From Chloroflexota bacterium (lineage in GTDB: Bacteria; Chloroflexota; Anaerolineae; Anaerolineales; UBA4823): 64,000 bases of DNA. The position numbers were made by a program, and so were the translations under genes. The notes beneath the pieces were generated by a model that saw nothing but the letters and a program-made list of their open reading frames with translations, searched no databases and had not been told where the DNA came from. Of this stretch, positions 16,658 to 29,500 are shown piece by piece; within the stretch, counting starts at the first letter, position 1; each line of letters opens with the position of its first letter. The stretch is taken from NCBI GenBank assembly GCA_029265355.1, contig JAJUJL010000002.1, positions 268,803 to 332,802 of the forward strand, read 5' to 3'.

Positions 16658-18813
16658 GCCAGGTGCATCTCAGACAGCTCCTGCATATCTTTCGCAGCCA
16701 GGATGCGCTTTTTATCGTTTTCCTGCTTATTTTGCTGCTTTCCTTGCTGGCGGGGCTGGGCGGCTTCCCATATCCCTCGTCACAGGCTGAATACTCCGAT
16801 TTCACTATCAGCCACTACCCCAATGCGGTTTTCCTGCAGAGGGCAATCTCGAGGGCAGAATTTCCGCTGTGGTCATCATCAATATTGAGCGGGTACCCGT
16901 TCTTTGCCAGTCCACTGTCAGGACTGTGGTACCCGATCGGTTGGTTGGCTTTGGCGTTTCCGCTGCCGTTGGGCTTGAATCTGCTCGCCTTCCTGCATCT
17001 TCTATCGGGCGGAGTGGGTCAATATCTCCTGGTGAGGGAGCAGAGAATTTTGCCTTTAGCAGCCGCTCTGGCAGGCATCGCCTTTGCTGGAATGCCGAAG
17101 ATCGTCGCCCATTTTGGAGCGGGACACCTCACTTTGCTCTACGCGGTGAGCTGGACGCCCTGGTTATTGTTCTTCAGTGGCCGGAAAACGAGATCTGCCA
17201 ATTGGGTGACGCCCATTATCCTGGCTTTGGTCACGCTATCCGATGCGCGCTGGTTGCCCTACGCTGTTGGGGGCTGGTGGTGGTATGAGATGGTTGTGCT
17301 CTACGGTGGAAGGGTGACCAGCGGGTTGATAAAGCGCCTGGCAACCCAGACTGCAACCGGGTTGCTATTGGCGGCTCCACTGCTCATACCATTGGCGGAA
17401 TACGCTCGCCTATCCAGCCGAAGCGCCATGAAGGCGAGCGATGTGCTCGAATACTCGCTGCCATGGGACCGGTTATTGGGACTCGTTTTTCCTTCGCCAG
17501 GCGGATTTCACGAATGGATGCTATATCCTGGGGCAGCGGTGCTGGTCTTAGGGCTGTGCGCCCCCTGGGCTGCGCCGAATCGCTCTGCGCTGGCGAAGAT
17601 TCGCGGTTGGGGCGGGTTGGTGATCCTCTGCTGGATTTGGTCATTGGGGGAGCATTTTCCGGGGTTGAACCAGCTTGCCAGGCTACCCGGGCTTAGTTGG
17701 TTGCGAGTTCCACCGCGCGCTCTGTTCCTGGCGGGTATGGGATTAGCGATGATGGCGGCTTATGCCTTGCAGGGAATGCTCCAGGGAGGCCCGGAGCCCC
17801 AGCGACATCGTTTACGTTTATCCCTGGTCGCGATTTTCGCAATTACGGTGGGGATTGGTGTGGGGGCGCAACTGGTTGCTGGCAAAATCCTGATCCCGTT
17901 TTTATGGGGCGCGCTCGGCGCTGGTTTCGCCTGTTTACTGGTGCTGTTCATCGTTCACAGGCAAACTGATGCACCTGTGTGGGTCGTTTTATTACTGCTC
18001 GCGACGCTGCTCGATTTGGGGTTGTTCGGGAAAACGCTGGTGTCTTGGCGAAGTCCATCACAGGTGTTGTCGGAAAGTGAAGAACTGGCAAGAGCGATCC
18101 TCGGCCATAGCCAGCAGGTTCGTCCGGGGGTATTTCGAATCTATTCTCCATCATACAGTATGCCTCAGCAAATTGCCGTTCAATTTCAATTCGAACTGGC
18201 GGACGGCGTCGAGCCCCTGCAGTGGCAGCCTTATGTGACATTTATGGAAGAAGCCACGGGTATCCCATCTGCGGGTTACAGCGTGACCCTGCCAGCATTT
18301 GCCAATGGACAACCGGCGCGCGACAATCAAAGCTACCTGCCAGATGCGGTTCGCTTGGGCTTGTTGAACGTTCTTTACGTCGCCAGTGAATTCGATCTAC
18401 AGGTGGAAGGCCTGATATGCGTGGGCACTTTTGGAGGAACGCGCCTGTATGAAAATCAGTACGCTCTGCCGCGTGCCTGGGTGCAGCGCGAAGCGAATGA
18501 ACACACGGCAGAAATTCAGCCCGCTGAAGTGGTCGCTTATCGAGCGAACCGAGTGGATGTGCGCGCCGCGGGTCCAGGCAGGCTGGTTCTGGCAGAAATG
18601 GCGTATCCTGGATGGCAGGTTTGGGTGGATGGAAAAGCAGAAAGCTTGCTTACCCAACTTGGCGTCTTGCGAGCGGTGGAACTGTCAGAGGGCGACCACA
18701 TAGTCAGCTTTGTCTTTCGTCCACCCAGCCTGATGCTTGGCCTCGGTCTATTTTTCATAGGTCTAGCCTTATCAGCGTTCAGTAACTTGCATGATCGAGA
18801 GCCGCATCTATGA
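16654..18813 (+). CDS. YfhO-like membrane protein (1)
   Basis: A 719-residue protein with about 11-12 membrane helices and a large C-terminal extracytoplasmic domain ending in one more helix. The signature 'AYPGWQVWVDGK' followed by 'HIVSFVFRPPS' is the hallmark of the YfhO family. YfhO proteins are GT-C-fold, and B. subtilis relatives are needed for glycosylation of lipoteichoic acid or related polymers. The N-terminal loop 'SDFTISHYPNAVFLQRAI' carries the family Asp. It is the second of four genes joined by 4-bp overlaps, so these proteins are likely made together and act on the same surface glycan or lipid. Confidence 0.82.
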   Translation: MSQVHLRQLLHIFRSQDALFIVFLLILLLSLLAGLGGFPYPSSQAEYSDFTISHYPNAVFLQRAISRAEFPLWSSSILSGYPFFASPLSGLWYPIGWLALAFPLPLGLNLLAFLHLLSGGVGQYLLVREQRILPLAAALAGIAFAGMPKIVAHFGAGHLTLLYAVSWTPWLLFFSGRKTRSANWVTPIILALVTLSDARWLPYAVGGWWWYEMVVLYGGRVTSGLIKRLATQTATGLLLAAPLLIPLAEYARLSSRSAMKASDVLEYSLPWDRLLGLVFPSPGGFHEWMLYPGAAVLVLGLCAPWAAPNRSALAKIRGWGGLVILCWIWSLGEHFPGLNQLARLPGLSWLRVPPRALFLAGMGLAMMAAYALQGMLQGGPEPQRHRLRLSLVAIFAITVGIGVGAQLVAGKILIPFLWGALGAGFACLLVLFIVHRQTDAPVWVVLLLLATLLDLGLFGKTLVSWRSPSQVLSESEELARAILGHSQQVRPGVFRIYSPSYSMPQQIAVQFQFELADGVEPLQWQPYVTFMEEATGIPSAGYSVTLPAFANGQPARDNQSYLPDAVRLGLLNVLYVASEFDLQVEGLICVGTFGGTRLYENQYALPRAWVQREANEHTAEIQPAEVVAYRANRVDVRAAGPGRLVLAEMAYPGWQVWVDGKAESLLTQLGVLRAVELSEGDHIVSFVFRPPSLMLGLGLFFIGLALSAFSNLHDREPHL

Positions 18814-21443
18814 AAAAGCAAAACTTTTCTGCCAGGCGCTTCTTGCAACCTTCTGTGAGCTGGCTCGTTTGGGCTGCTCCGGTGGTATTGTTGGCGCCTG
18901 TTTGGCTGGTCGGGAAAGCGCTCTTTTGGGGGACGCCCTCGTTGCAGTTTGTACCCTGGCGCTGGATTGCGGGGCAGATGCTTGAACATGCGGCGCTGCC
19001 GCTGTGGAATCCATGGTCTGGCATGGGTGCGCCGCTGCTGGCGAACTATCAATCGGCTTTGCTCTATCCTCCGAATTGGCTTTTGTTGATCGCCCAGGCA
19101 GCAGGGGAGTGGATGAGCGTTGGGAGCGGCTCAGAGGGGCAGCGCCTGAGTCTCGGGCTGGCAGCCTGGGCGCAGACCTGGCTGGTCATTTTCCACCTGG
19201 GGTGGGCGAGCTGGGGTATGGTGCGGCTCAGCCAGCGCCTGGGTATGAAACCCCTGGCGCAAAATATCTCAGCGCTCAGCTTCGGATTGAGCGGCTATCT
19301 GGTTGCCAGGGCGGGTTTCTTGAGCATCAACGCCGCTGCAGCGTGGCTGCCATGGAGTATCCTGGCAGTGGAATCGATAATCCGCCCAAAACCGAATGAA
19401 CACCCACTCAGGCTCTGGATCAACAGCAGTGTGAGCTTTGCTTTGCTGCTGTTGGCGGGACATGCCCAGACAGCCTGGTATATCTTGTTACTAGCGATGA
19501 TTTGGGTGATTGTGCGCACCCCCACGCCTGCGCCTCGTCGAAAGGGAGGGCGATTAACCGTAGGCTTCAATACGCTGGCTGCCAGGTTGCCAGGCCTGGC
19601 GCGTTCGATCGCTATCTCAGGCATGTGTGGTTTGGTCGCGGTATTGCTATCCGCGGCTCAACTACTCCCAACCGCGGAATACCTGCTGCAATCCCAACGC
19701 GCCGCCCAGGTCGATTATCGGCTGGCAATGACGTATTCATTCTGGCCGTGGCACTTCATAACCCTCCTGGCGCCGGGATTCTTTGGCAGCCCGGTGAGCG
19801 GCGACTATTGGGGCTACGCCAACTATTGGGAAGATGCGGTGTACATTGGAATATTGCCGGCGCTGTTGGCGCTGGTAGCAATTTCGAGGTTATTCCGGAA
19901 ATCTACTGCCGAGCCTTCGCAGAGCAGCGAGCAGACACGCCCCCTGGTCCAATTTCTGGTAGTGATCGTCTCGGTCTCGTTTTTGCTCGCGCTGGGTGAA
20001 AACACTCCTGTGTTCCCGTGGTTATACCGGCATGTCCCCACCTTTGATATGTTTCAAGCGCCAGCTCGTTTCAGCTTGTGGGCAGTCTTTGGCTTGGCGC
20101 TCCTGGCGGGTGTGGGGGTGGAGCAGTGGCGGCGCCCGGTGGGCAGTGGGGTCTATTGGTTGCGCCTGGGGAGCATGGGCGCGATGGCGGTGACGGTCGG
20201 AGCTGGTTTGGCGTGGCTGTTTTTGGGTGATGTTAGCCCAACTTTCATACGCGCTGCAGCATTGGCTGGTCTGTGGGGAACCTGTGCGGGATTATTAGGA
20301 TTGACCGCACCGGTTGGGGTTGAAAAGAAGGACAGCAGAACCCAGGATCCAATCCTGCGACGCCTGCTGCTCAGGATCGCTCCATTGTTGATCAAGGCAG
20401 GGACTTTTCCTGAGAAAGGTTCGATGCATTCGCGGCCAATGCCTTCCTGGTGGCGGACGATCTCGGAGCCGATCAAACGTCATTTCCAGGCGCGATGGGA
20501 GGCGGTGGTTGTGCTTGTGGTGGCTGTTGATCTGCTTGTCGCTGGCTTCGGACTAAATCCAGGTGTGGATTTGGAGTTTTACTCCGCGCCGGGCGAGGCC
20601 GCGCTAACTGTGAAAAACCTTGCTCAGGATGCTCGTCTCTATCTTCCTGCTGAAGATGAACGAAAATTGAAATTCGATCTCTTCTTTCGATTCGATACGT
20701 TTCATCCAGAGGTGGAGTGGCGCGCCCTGCGCGAGGTGCTGCTGCCGAATTTGAACTTGGTGGACGGCATTTCCTCAGTCAACAATTTTGACCCGCTCGT
20801 TCCAGGCAGGTATGATCGTTGGATGCAGGCTTTGGAAGAAGTTGCACCAGATCAACGCCGGGTGATGTTGAACCTGATGAGCGTCGGCGTGGTAGAAGAT
20901 ATGGTGATGACTCCAAATGCACTGGTTGAATTCGAAAGCCTGCCGGCAGCAAGACGCTGGCGCTGGCTGCCTTGCGCCCGGTTTGCAAACCATGAAGACA
21001 GCGCCTGGCAGCAAGTGATGCAGGCAGGCGAAAAGCTGCTGGACGAGTACGTCGTCATTGAAGGCTACGTATCAGCCGGAGTGGCAGACAAAACGTGCGA
21101 AGTCGGGAGAAATGCGCCGGCCCAGATTGCCCGGATATCAGAGAACGCCAATTTTCTCGAGTTGCAAATCAGCAGCCCAGCGCCTGGTTGGCTATTGGTA
21201 GCAGATACCTGGTACCCAGGCTGGCGGGCTTATGTAAACCAGACTGAAACCAGGCTCTTTTTGGGCGATTATTTGTTCCGGGCTGTGTGGCTGCCCCGTG
21301 GCGAACACACTGTTACCCTCAGGTACTCGCCACAATCTTTCCGTGTGGGTGCGATTGTCAGCTCGATATCCTGGCTGGTTTGTTTGATCGCCCTGGCCAT
21401 AGCCACCAGGTCCAATCATAAGACAGACCAGGAGCAGGCTTGA
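18810..21443 (+). CDS. YfhO-like membrane protein (2)
   Basis: An 877-residue protein of the same family as its upstream neighbour, with about 12 helices and an extended C-terminal domain ending 'DTWYPGWRAYVNQTE...HTVTLRYSP'. Conserved loop 'LPLWNPWSGMGAPLLANYQS' follows the first helix. A disordered, basic insertion lies near residues 235-250. Start ATG overlaps the previous stop (ATGA), and its own stop overlaps the next gene's TTG start (TTGA). Two divergent YfhO paralogues side by side suggest sequential or partner enzymes acting on a cell-surface polymer; the substrate is not readable. Confidence 0.82.
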   Translation: MKKQNFSARRFLQPSVSWLVWAAPVVLLAPVWLVGKALFWGTPSLQFVPWRWIAGQMLEHAALPLWNPWSGMGAPLLANYQSALLYPPNWLLLIAQAAGEWMSVGSGSEGQRLSLGLAAWAQTWLVIFHLGWASWGMVRLSQRLGMKPLAQNISALSFGLSGYLVARAGFLSINAAAAWLPWSILAVESIIRPKPNEHPLRLWINSSVSFALLLLAGHAQTAWYILLLAMIWVIVRTPTPAPRRKGGRLTVGFNTLAARLPGLARSIAISGMCGLVAVLLSAAQLLPTAEYLLQSQRAAQVDYRLAMTYSFWPWHFITLLAPGFFGSPVSGDYWGYANYWEDAVYIGILPALLALVAISRLFRKSTAEPSQSSEQTRPLVQFLVVIVSVSFLLALGENTPVFPWLYRHVPTFDMFQAPARFSLWAVFGLALLAGVGVEQWRRPVGSGVYWLRLGSMGAMAVTVGAGLAWLFLGDVSPTFIRAAALAGLWGTCAGLLGLTAPVGVEKKDSRTQDPILRRLLLRIAPLLIKAGTFPEKGSMHSRPMPSWWRTISEPIKRHFQARWEAVVVLVVAVDLLVAGFGLNPGVDLEFYSAPGEAALTVKNLAQDARLYLPAEDERKLKFDLFFRFDTFHPEVEWRALREVLLPNLNLVDGISSVNNFDPLVPGRYDRWMQALEEVAPDQRRVMLNLMSVGVVEDMVMTPNALVEFESLPAARRWRWLPCARFANHEDSAWQQVMQAGEKLLDEYVVIEGYVSAGVADKTCEVGRNAPAQIARISENANFLELQISSPAPGWLLVADTWYPGWRAYVNQTETRLFLGDYLFRAVWLPRGEHTVTLRYSPQSFRVGAIVSSISWLVCLIALAIATRSNHKTDQEQA

Positions 21444-22561
21444 TCACCACCTGGCGCCGTTGGACTGCCCTGCCTGCGTTTCCAGCGCTTACGACCCTGG
21501 CGGCGATGGGGCTGCTGGTGGCCTTTGTGATTGCCAGCAATTCGGGTGATCCGCTTGCCCTGGCGCGCCTGGGAGACCGCTACTGGCTAGGAGACCCGCA
21601 GGGCGGCGAGGGCTATGATGGGCAATTTAATTATTACATCGCCCTCCAACCCGATCCGAAGTTGGTAGCTCCAAAACTGGATGTGCCAGCTTACCGGTAC
21701 CAGCGAATACTGCTGCCTATGATGGCGCGATATTTGAGCCTGGGCATGCCGGCTTTAATCCCTTGGGTGCTGGCATTGATCGGGGTGCTGAGCCATGTTG
21801 TGGGCACATGGCTGGTTGCCAGGCTGCTGGAGAGCTGGCATGTCAGCCCAGCATATGCCCTGAGTTACGGCCTGTGGATTGGGTTTGGGTTGGGGGTGCG
21901 CCTCGACCTGCCTGAACCACTAGCTTATGCATTGGTTGCCGGTGCGCTGTGGGCAGAGATGCGCTCGAAGAGCTGGTTAAGCTGGGTATTATTTTCTCTG
22001 GCGCTATTTGCCAAGGAAGTTACCGCTCCATTTGTGGCAGCCGCGGGCCTGGCTGCTTTGTCTGAGCGACGTTGGAAAGATGTGGCGGGGTTGGCGTTAA
22101 TCGGTGCGCTTCCCTACGTGGTTTTTCAGGCCTGGCTGTGGCGTGTTTTTGGCGCGCCGGGGATCGGATCCGGCGGGGCAATGGCAACGCCTTTCGAGAT
22201 CGTACCGTTGATGGGATTATGGCGGATTGGCGCTGAAAGCATGCTCTACCTAGCCGCGATGATAATTGTTTTTGGACCGAGCATTGTTCTTCCAGCCGCG
22301 TGGGGAATTTGGTCAGCAATGATCAAAATTAGAGAAAAGCAGATCAATGTGGTAGTATTGAGCTTGCTGCTCAATGCGCTGCTGATTATGTTTTTACCCT
22401 TCTCCACATTTCGGGAAACGGGGGGATTGCTGCGATTTGCCTGTGGGTTGGTCATGGCAGTGATCCTGTTTGCCGCCCGATACCGCATGCGGAGAGTGCT
22501 GAATTACAGCCTTTTCTGGTTGGTTTTGAATGTGTTTCTATTCAAAACGGGAAACCTGTAG
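21440..22561 (+). CDS. Polytopic membrane protein of unknown function, GT-C-like
   Basis: A 373-residue protein with about 9-10 helices. The first outside loop contains 'GDPQGGEGYDGQFNYYIAL', with an Asp-Gly-Gln motif of the type seen in lipid-carrier-dependent sugar transferases. The start is TTG at 21440, overlapping the previous stop as TTGA. It ends the four-gene membrane operon, and 60 bp later the MoxR-DUF58 pair begins. I can assign only a general role in surface glycan assembly by association. Confidence 0.65.
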   Translation: MITTWRRWTALPAFPALTTLAAMGLLVAFVIASNSGDPLALARLGDRYWLGDPQGGEGYDGQFNYYIALQPDPKLVAPKLDVPAYRYQRILLPMMARYLSLGMPALIPWVLALIGVLSHVVGTWLVARLLESWHVSPAYALSYGLWIGFGLGVRLDLPEPLAYALVAGALWAEMRSKSWLSWVLFSLALFAKEVTAPFVAAAGLAALSERRWKDVAGLALIGALPYVVFQAWLWRVFGAPGIGSGGAMATPFEIVPLMGLWRIGAESMLYLAAMIIVFGPSIVLPAAWGIWSAMIKIREKQINVVVLSLLLNALLIMFLPFSTFRETGGLLRFACGLVMAVILFAARYRMRRVLNYSLFWLVLNVFLFKTGNL

Positions 22562-22621
22562 CTGGTGTATCTATAGAAGTTCGATCAAAATTTCAACTAT
22601 CAGATCCTTTGGGAGTAGCAA

Positions 22622-23583
22622 ATGAAGGAAGTCCAGGAATTTTCGGAACGCGTCATTGCCAATATCGAGAAGGTTATCGTGGGAAAGCGAGAGACGATCG
22701 AACTGGCAGTGATTGGCTTGCTTTGCCAGGGTCATTTGTTGATCGAAGATGTGCCTGGCGTTGGAAAAACAGTCCTGGCGCGCAGCCTGGCGCGCTCGCT
22801 GGGCTGTAGCTTCAGTCGTATACAGTTCACACCAGATATGCTGCCGAGCGATGTCACCGGTGTATCCATATTCAACCAGGTCAGCCGGGAGTTTGAATTT
22901 CGACCTGGGCCAATCATGGCTCAGATTGTCCTGGCAGATGAAATCAATCGAGCGACGCCAAAAACCCAGGCCGCCCTGTTGGAGGCGATGGAAGAGCGAC
23001 AGATCACCGTGGATGGAACCACGCACATTTTGCCGCGACCATTCATGGTGCTGGCAACCCAGAATCCAATTGAATATGAAGGCACATTTCCGCTGCCAGA
23101 AGCGCAGCTCGACCGCTTCCTGGTCAGGGTCCGCCTGGGATATCCTGGTCCTGAGGACGAAGTCAAGGTGCTGGAGCGCCAACAATTCCAGCACCCATTG
23201 GATAAATTGGACCAAATGGTGAGCGCTGATGAACTGACCGCCATGCAGGAAGCAGTGAAAGGCGTTTACGCCGCTCCAGGAATAAAACGTTACATCATTT
23301 CCCTGGCGCGCCAGACGCGCGAACATTCGGATGTTTACCTTGGCGCCAGCCCACGCGGCAGCCTGGCGCTGTACCGCACTGCGCAAGCTCGCGCTGCGAT
23401 GCACGGCCGGGAGTATATTCTCCCTGACGATGTAAAGGCTCTGGTAAGCCCAACATTTGGTCATCGACTGATCCTGGGGCCGGCAGCTCGCCTGCGCGAT
23501 TTGGATGCTGATGAAATAGTGCGTGAAATTACCAACAGCGTGCCTGTGCCTGGTGGAGATCTGACGGGGGAAAGACAATCTGG

Positions 23584-23587
<4 letters not shown>
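22622..23587 (+). CDS. MoxR-type AAA+ ATPase
   Basis: A 321-residue AAA_3 ATPase. Walker A is '[16 protein letters not shown]', Walker B '[20 protein letters not shown]', sensor 1 'VLATQNPIE', followed by '[10 protein letters not shown]'. MoxR proteins act as chaperones that activate or insert metal cofactors into partner proteins with VWA/DUF58 domains. The partner is the next gene, overlapping by 4 bp (ATGA). A GGGAG site precedes the ATG. Confidence 0.95.
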
Positions 23588-26398
<2,811 letters not shown>

Positions 26399-26524
26399 TT
26401 AATTCTGCCAGGTTCTGTGCGCTCAAATGGACAAATTGGATGAAATGATATAAATTTCGGACAATAACGATGTATAATCAAGGGGGTAAATTGCAATTTA
26501 TAATGCTTTGTGCGCGGAGCTGCC

Positions 26525-29500
26525 ATGAAAAAAGCCGCCTCGGTTTTTGCAACCGTCTTCCGCTGGGCTTTGCTGGGCATTTTTGTCGTCTCGAGCCTGC
26601 ATTGGAGAATAACCCCGTCGAATGCCGCAGCTTCCCAGAGAATGTTTATGCGGGTGGCGGCGGATGCATTAGCCTCGCTTCTCCAGACAGGTGTGAAACC
26701 CCTGCGTCTGATCGATTATGGTTCTTACTACTGGCTCGAGCTAGCGCAAGCTGAAGTTCTCCGCCTTCCTGAGGCGCAGATGGGGCAGGTCGAAATCCTT
26801 CCACAAGGGGGAGATGTGGCGATCATGGGCTATCGCTTCGATCCACTCGTGGAGGGCGAGCCGAAGCTGCCCGAAAGCTTGCGCGCGTCAGAAGAGGAGA
26901 GCGGATTTCGCCTGGTGCAATTGGCTGGCCCGGCAAGAGATGATTGGCTGCAACAAATCAGCCAATCGGGTGCACAAATCCTGCAATATTACCCTCACAA
27001 TACCTACCTGGTTTGGGCAAATAGTGGGCAAGTGCAAAAACTGAACTCTCTGGAAAGTGTTCGCTGGATTGGTCTCGTTCATCCTGCGTATAAGCGAAGC
27101 AATGATTTGGATAACAGGGAGGGGATGATCCGCAATCTTGCGGTGTATTTTTACAATGATGGTGCAGTCGAAAATACACTTGCTTCGATCTCTGGCCTGG
27201 GAGGGAGACTGCTGTCCTATTTTCCTGCGCAGCCAGACCAGGTTTTTTATCAGGCAATCTTCGAGATGGATGCCAGCGCGGTGCAAAGTGTTGCACGCCT
27301 TCCCACGGTGCTGTGGGTGGGGTATTCGCATCCAGAGCCGGTGCTGGATGACGAGATGTCATCGCAAATCGTTGCTGGGAATTATACGGACGGGGCTCCG
27401 TCACCTGGCTACTCGGACTGGCTAAACGCGGTGGGCCTGAGCGGCAATGGGGTGACCTGGAGCATCATCGATACCGGTGTGGATTATGACCATCCAGACC
27501 TGGGAGCGCAGATCAGCGGCGGCTATGATTTTCCGGGGGCGTGCAATTATGCCGGAGAGCCTGGCAGCGATTGCCCCAACGGGGGGCATGGCACTCATGT
27601 GGCCGGTATTGTGGGCGGGAGCGCAGCCTCGGGTTTGGGAGATCCATCGGGATACCTGTATGGCCTGGGGATCGCTCCTGGACACCACATCTTTGCGCTG
27701 AATTCGCTTTCAGGATCATCATGGCCTCCCGCTGGAGGCTGGCAAGAGCATAGCAAAATTTCCCTGCTGGGAGGCGCCATCGGGGGCAACAACTCCTGGA
27801 CGACCGGCGAGGGGATCGCCCACGGCTACCAGGCCTCTGAGCGCACGCATGACCTGATCGTCCTGGACGGGAATTTCGACACCACGGGCGTTGCCGAACC
27901 ATTTATCGAGGTGTTTTCGGCGGGAAATTCCGGTCCCAGCTCTTCAACGTTGACTGCGCCAAAAGAAGCAAAAAACCTGATCGTCGTCGGCAGTAGCCTG
28001 AACTATCGCGCTGGTACCATCGATCAAGTCTCGAGCTTTTCGAGCCGCGGCCCGACCCTGGATGGACGCATTGTGCCAACCTTCACAGCGCCGGGCGAAC
28101 AAATCGTTTCCACCCGGAACGATGATGGCGGGCAATGTGCTACCGCTATTCCTGATACCAGTGGTTTGTACGCTTTTTGTTCCGGTACCAGCATGGCCGC
28201 GCCGCACGCCTCTGGCGCCGTGATCTTGCTCAGCGAGTGGTGGCGAAGTTTCAATGCCGGCGCCAATCCCAGTCCAGCGATGGTAAAAGCCCTGCTGGTC
28301 AATGGCGCGGTGGACATGGGAGAAGCCGATATCCCCAATAACAATGAGGGTTGGGGACGGTTGCATCTTGCCAATGTGATCGATAACGGCGCGAGCATGT
28401 TATATTTCGATCAGGATGAACTGTTCCGAGATAGCGGCGAGACCTGGAGTATAAAAATCAGCGTGGCTGATCCTGCCAAACCCCTGAAGGTCACACTGGC
28501 CTGGTCGGATGCTCCGGGGGCAGTGGGGGCAAATCCGGCGCTGGTAAACAACCTGGATTTATTGGTTCAATCAAATGGGAGCAGCTATCTTGGGAATCAT
28601 TTCAGCAATGGCTGGTCAATCCTTGGCGGTTCTCATGATAATTTGAACAACCTTGAAAATGTGTATCTGCAGAATCCGGGTGAAGATATCATCATCTCTG
28701 TGCGAGCAACGCAGATAGCTGGGGATGCGGTGCTTTACAATGGCGACCCCACTGACCAGACCTTTGCCTTGGTTTGTAACAACTGTGTCCAGAGACCGGA
28801 TTTCACCCTGGATGTACTGCACACCAGCCAGGGTGTATGCAGCCCGCAGCAAACATACTACGATGTGTCGGTCGGCCAGGTGCTTGGATTTGAGCAGCCG
28901 GTGACCTTGAGTGTGGGCATTATTCCACCCACTTCTCTCAGCGCAGCTTTCTCACCCAACCTGGTCATACCTCCAGGAATAAGCCGGCTGACGGTTGGGA
29001 ATACTGGTGCAGTTTCGCCAGGCAGATACAACCTTCTGATCAATGGGGTCACAGCGACGCGCACCCACACCACGACGGTCGCGTTGGATGTTTTCGACAT
29101 CGCGCCGCTGTCGCCTGTCCTGCTCTCGCCAGCGGATGCCGCCTCCGGTGTCAACCTGAAGCCAGAGTTTTCCTGGTCACATTCCGATTGGGCGAGCGAT
29201 TACACCCTGGAAGTGGCCATCGACCCGGCTTTTAAAGGGCTGGTGATCAATGCACCGGATTTGACCTCGACAACTTACACTCCACCCGATGCGCTGGCCT
29301 CCAGTATGCGTTATTACTGGCGGGTAAAAGCGGTCAATGCGTGCGGCGAGAGTGCATTTTCTCCGGTCTACACATTCACGACGTTAAATGCGCCTGGGGA
29401 TTGTCCGCTCGGAACCATGCCGCAGGTCTATTTCGCCGACAACCTGGAGAACGGAGAGACAGGCTGGGCGCATTCAGGCCTTGGTGATAGCTGGGCTTTG

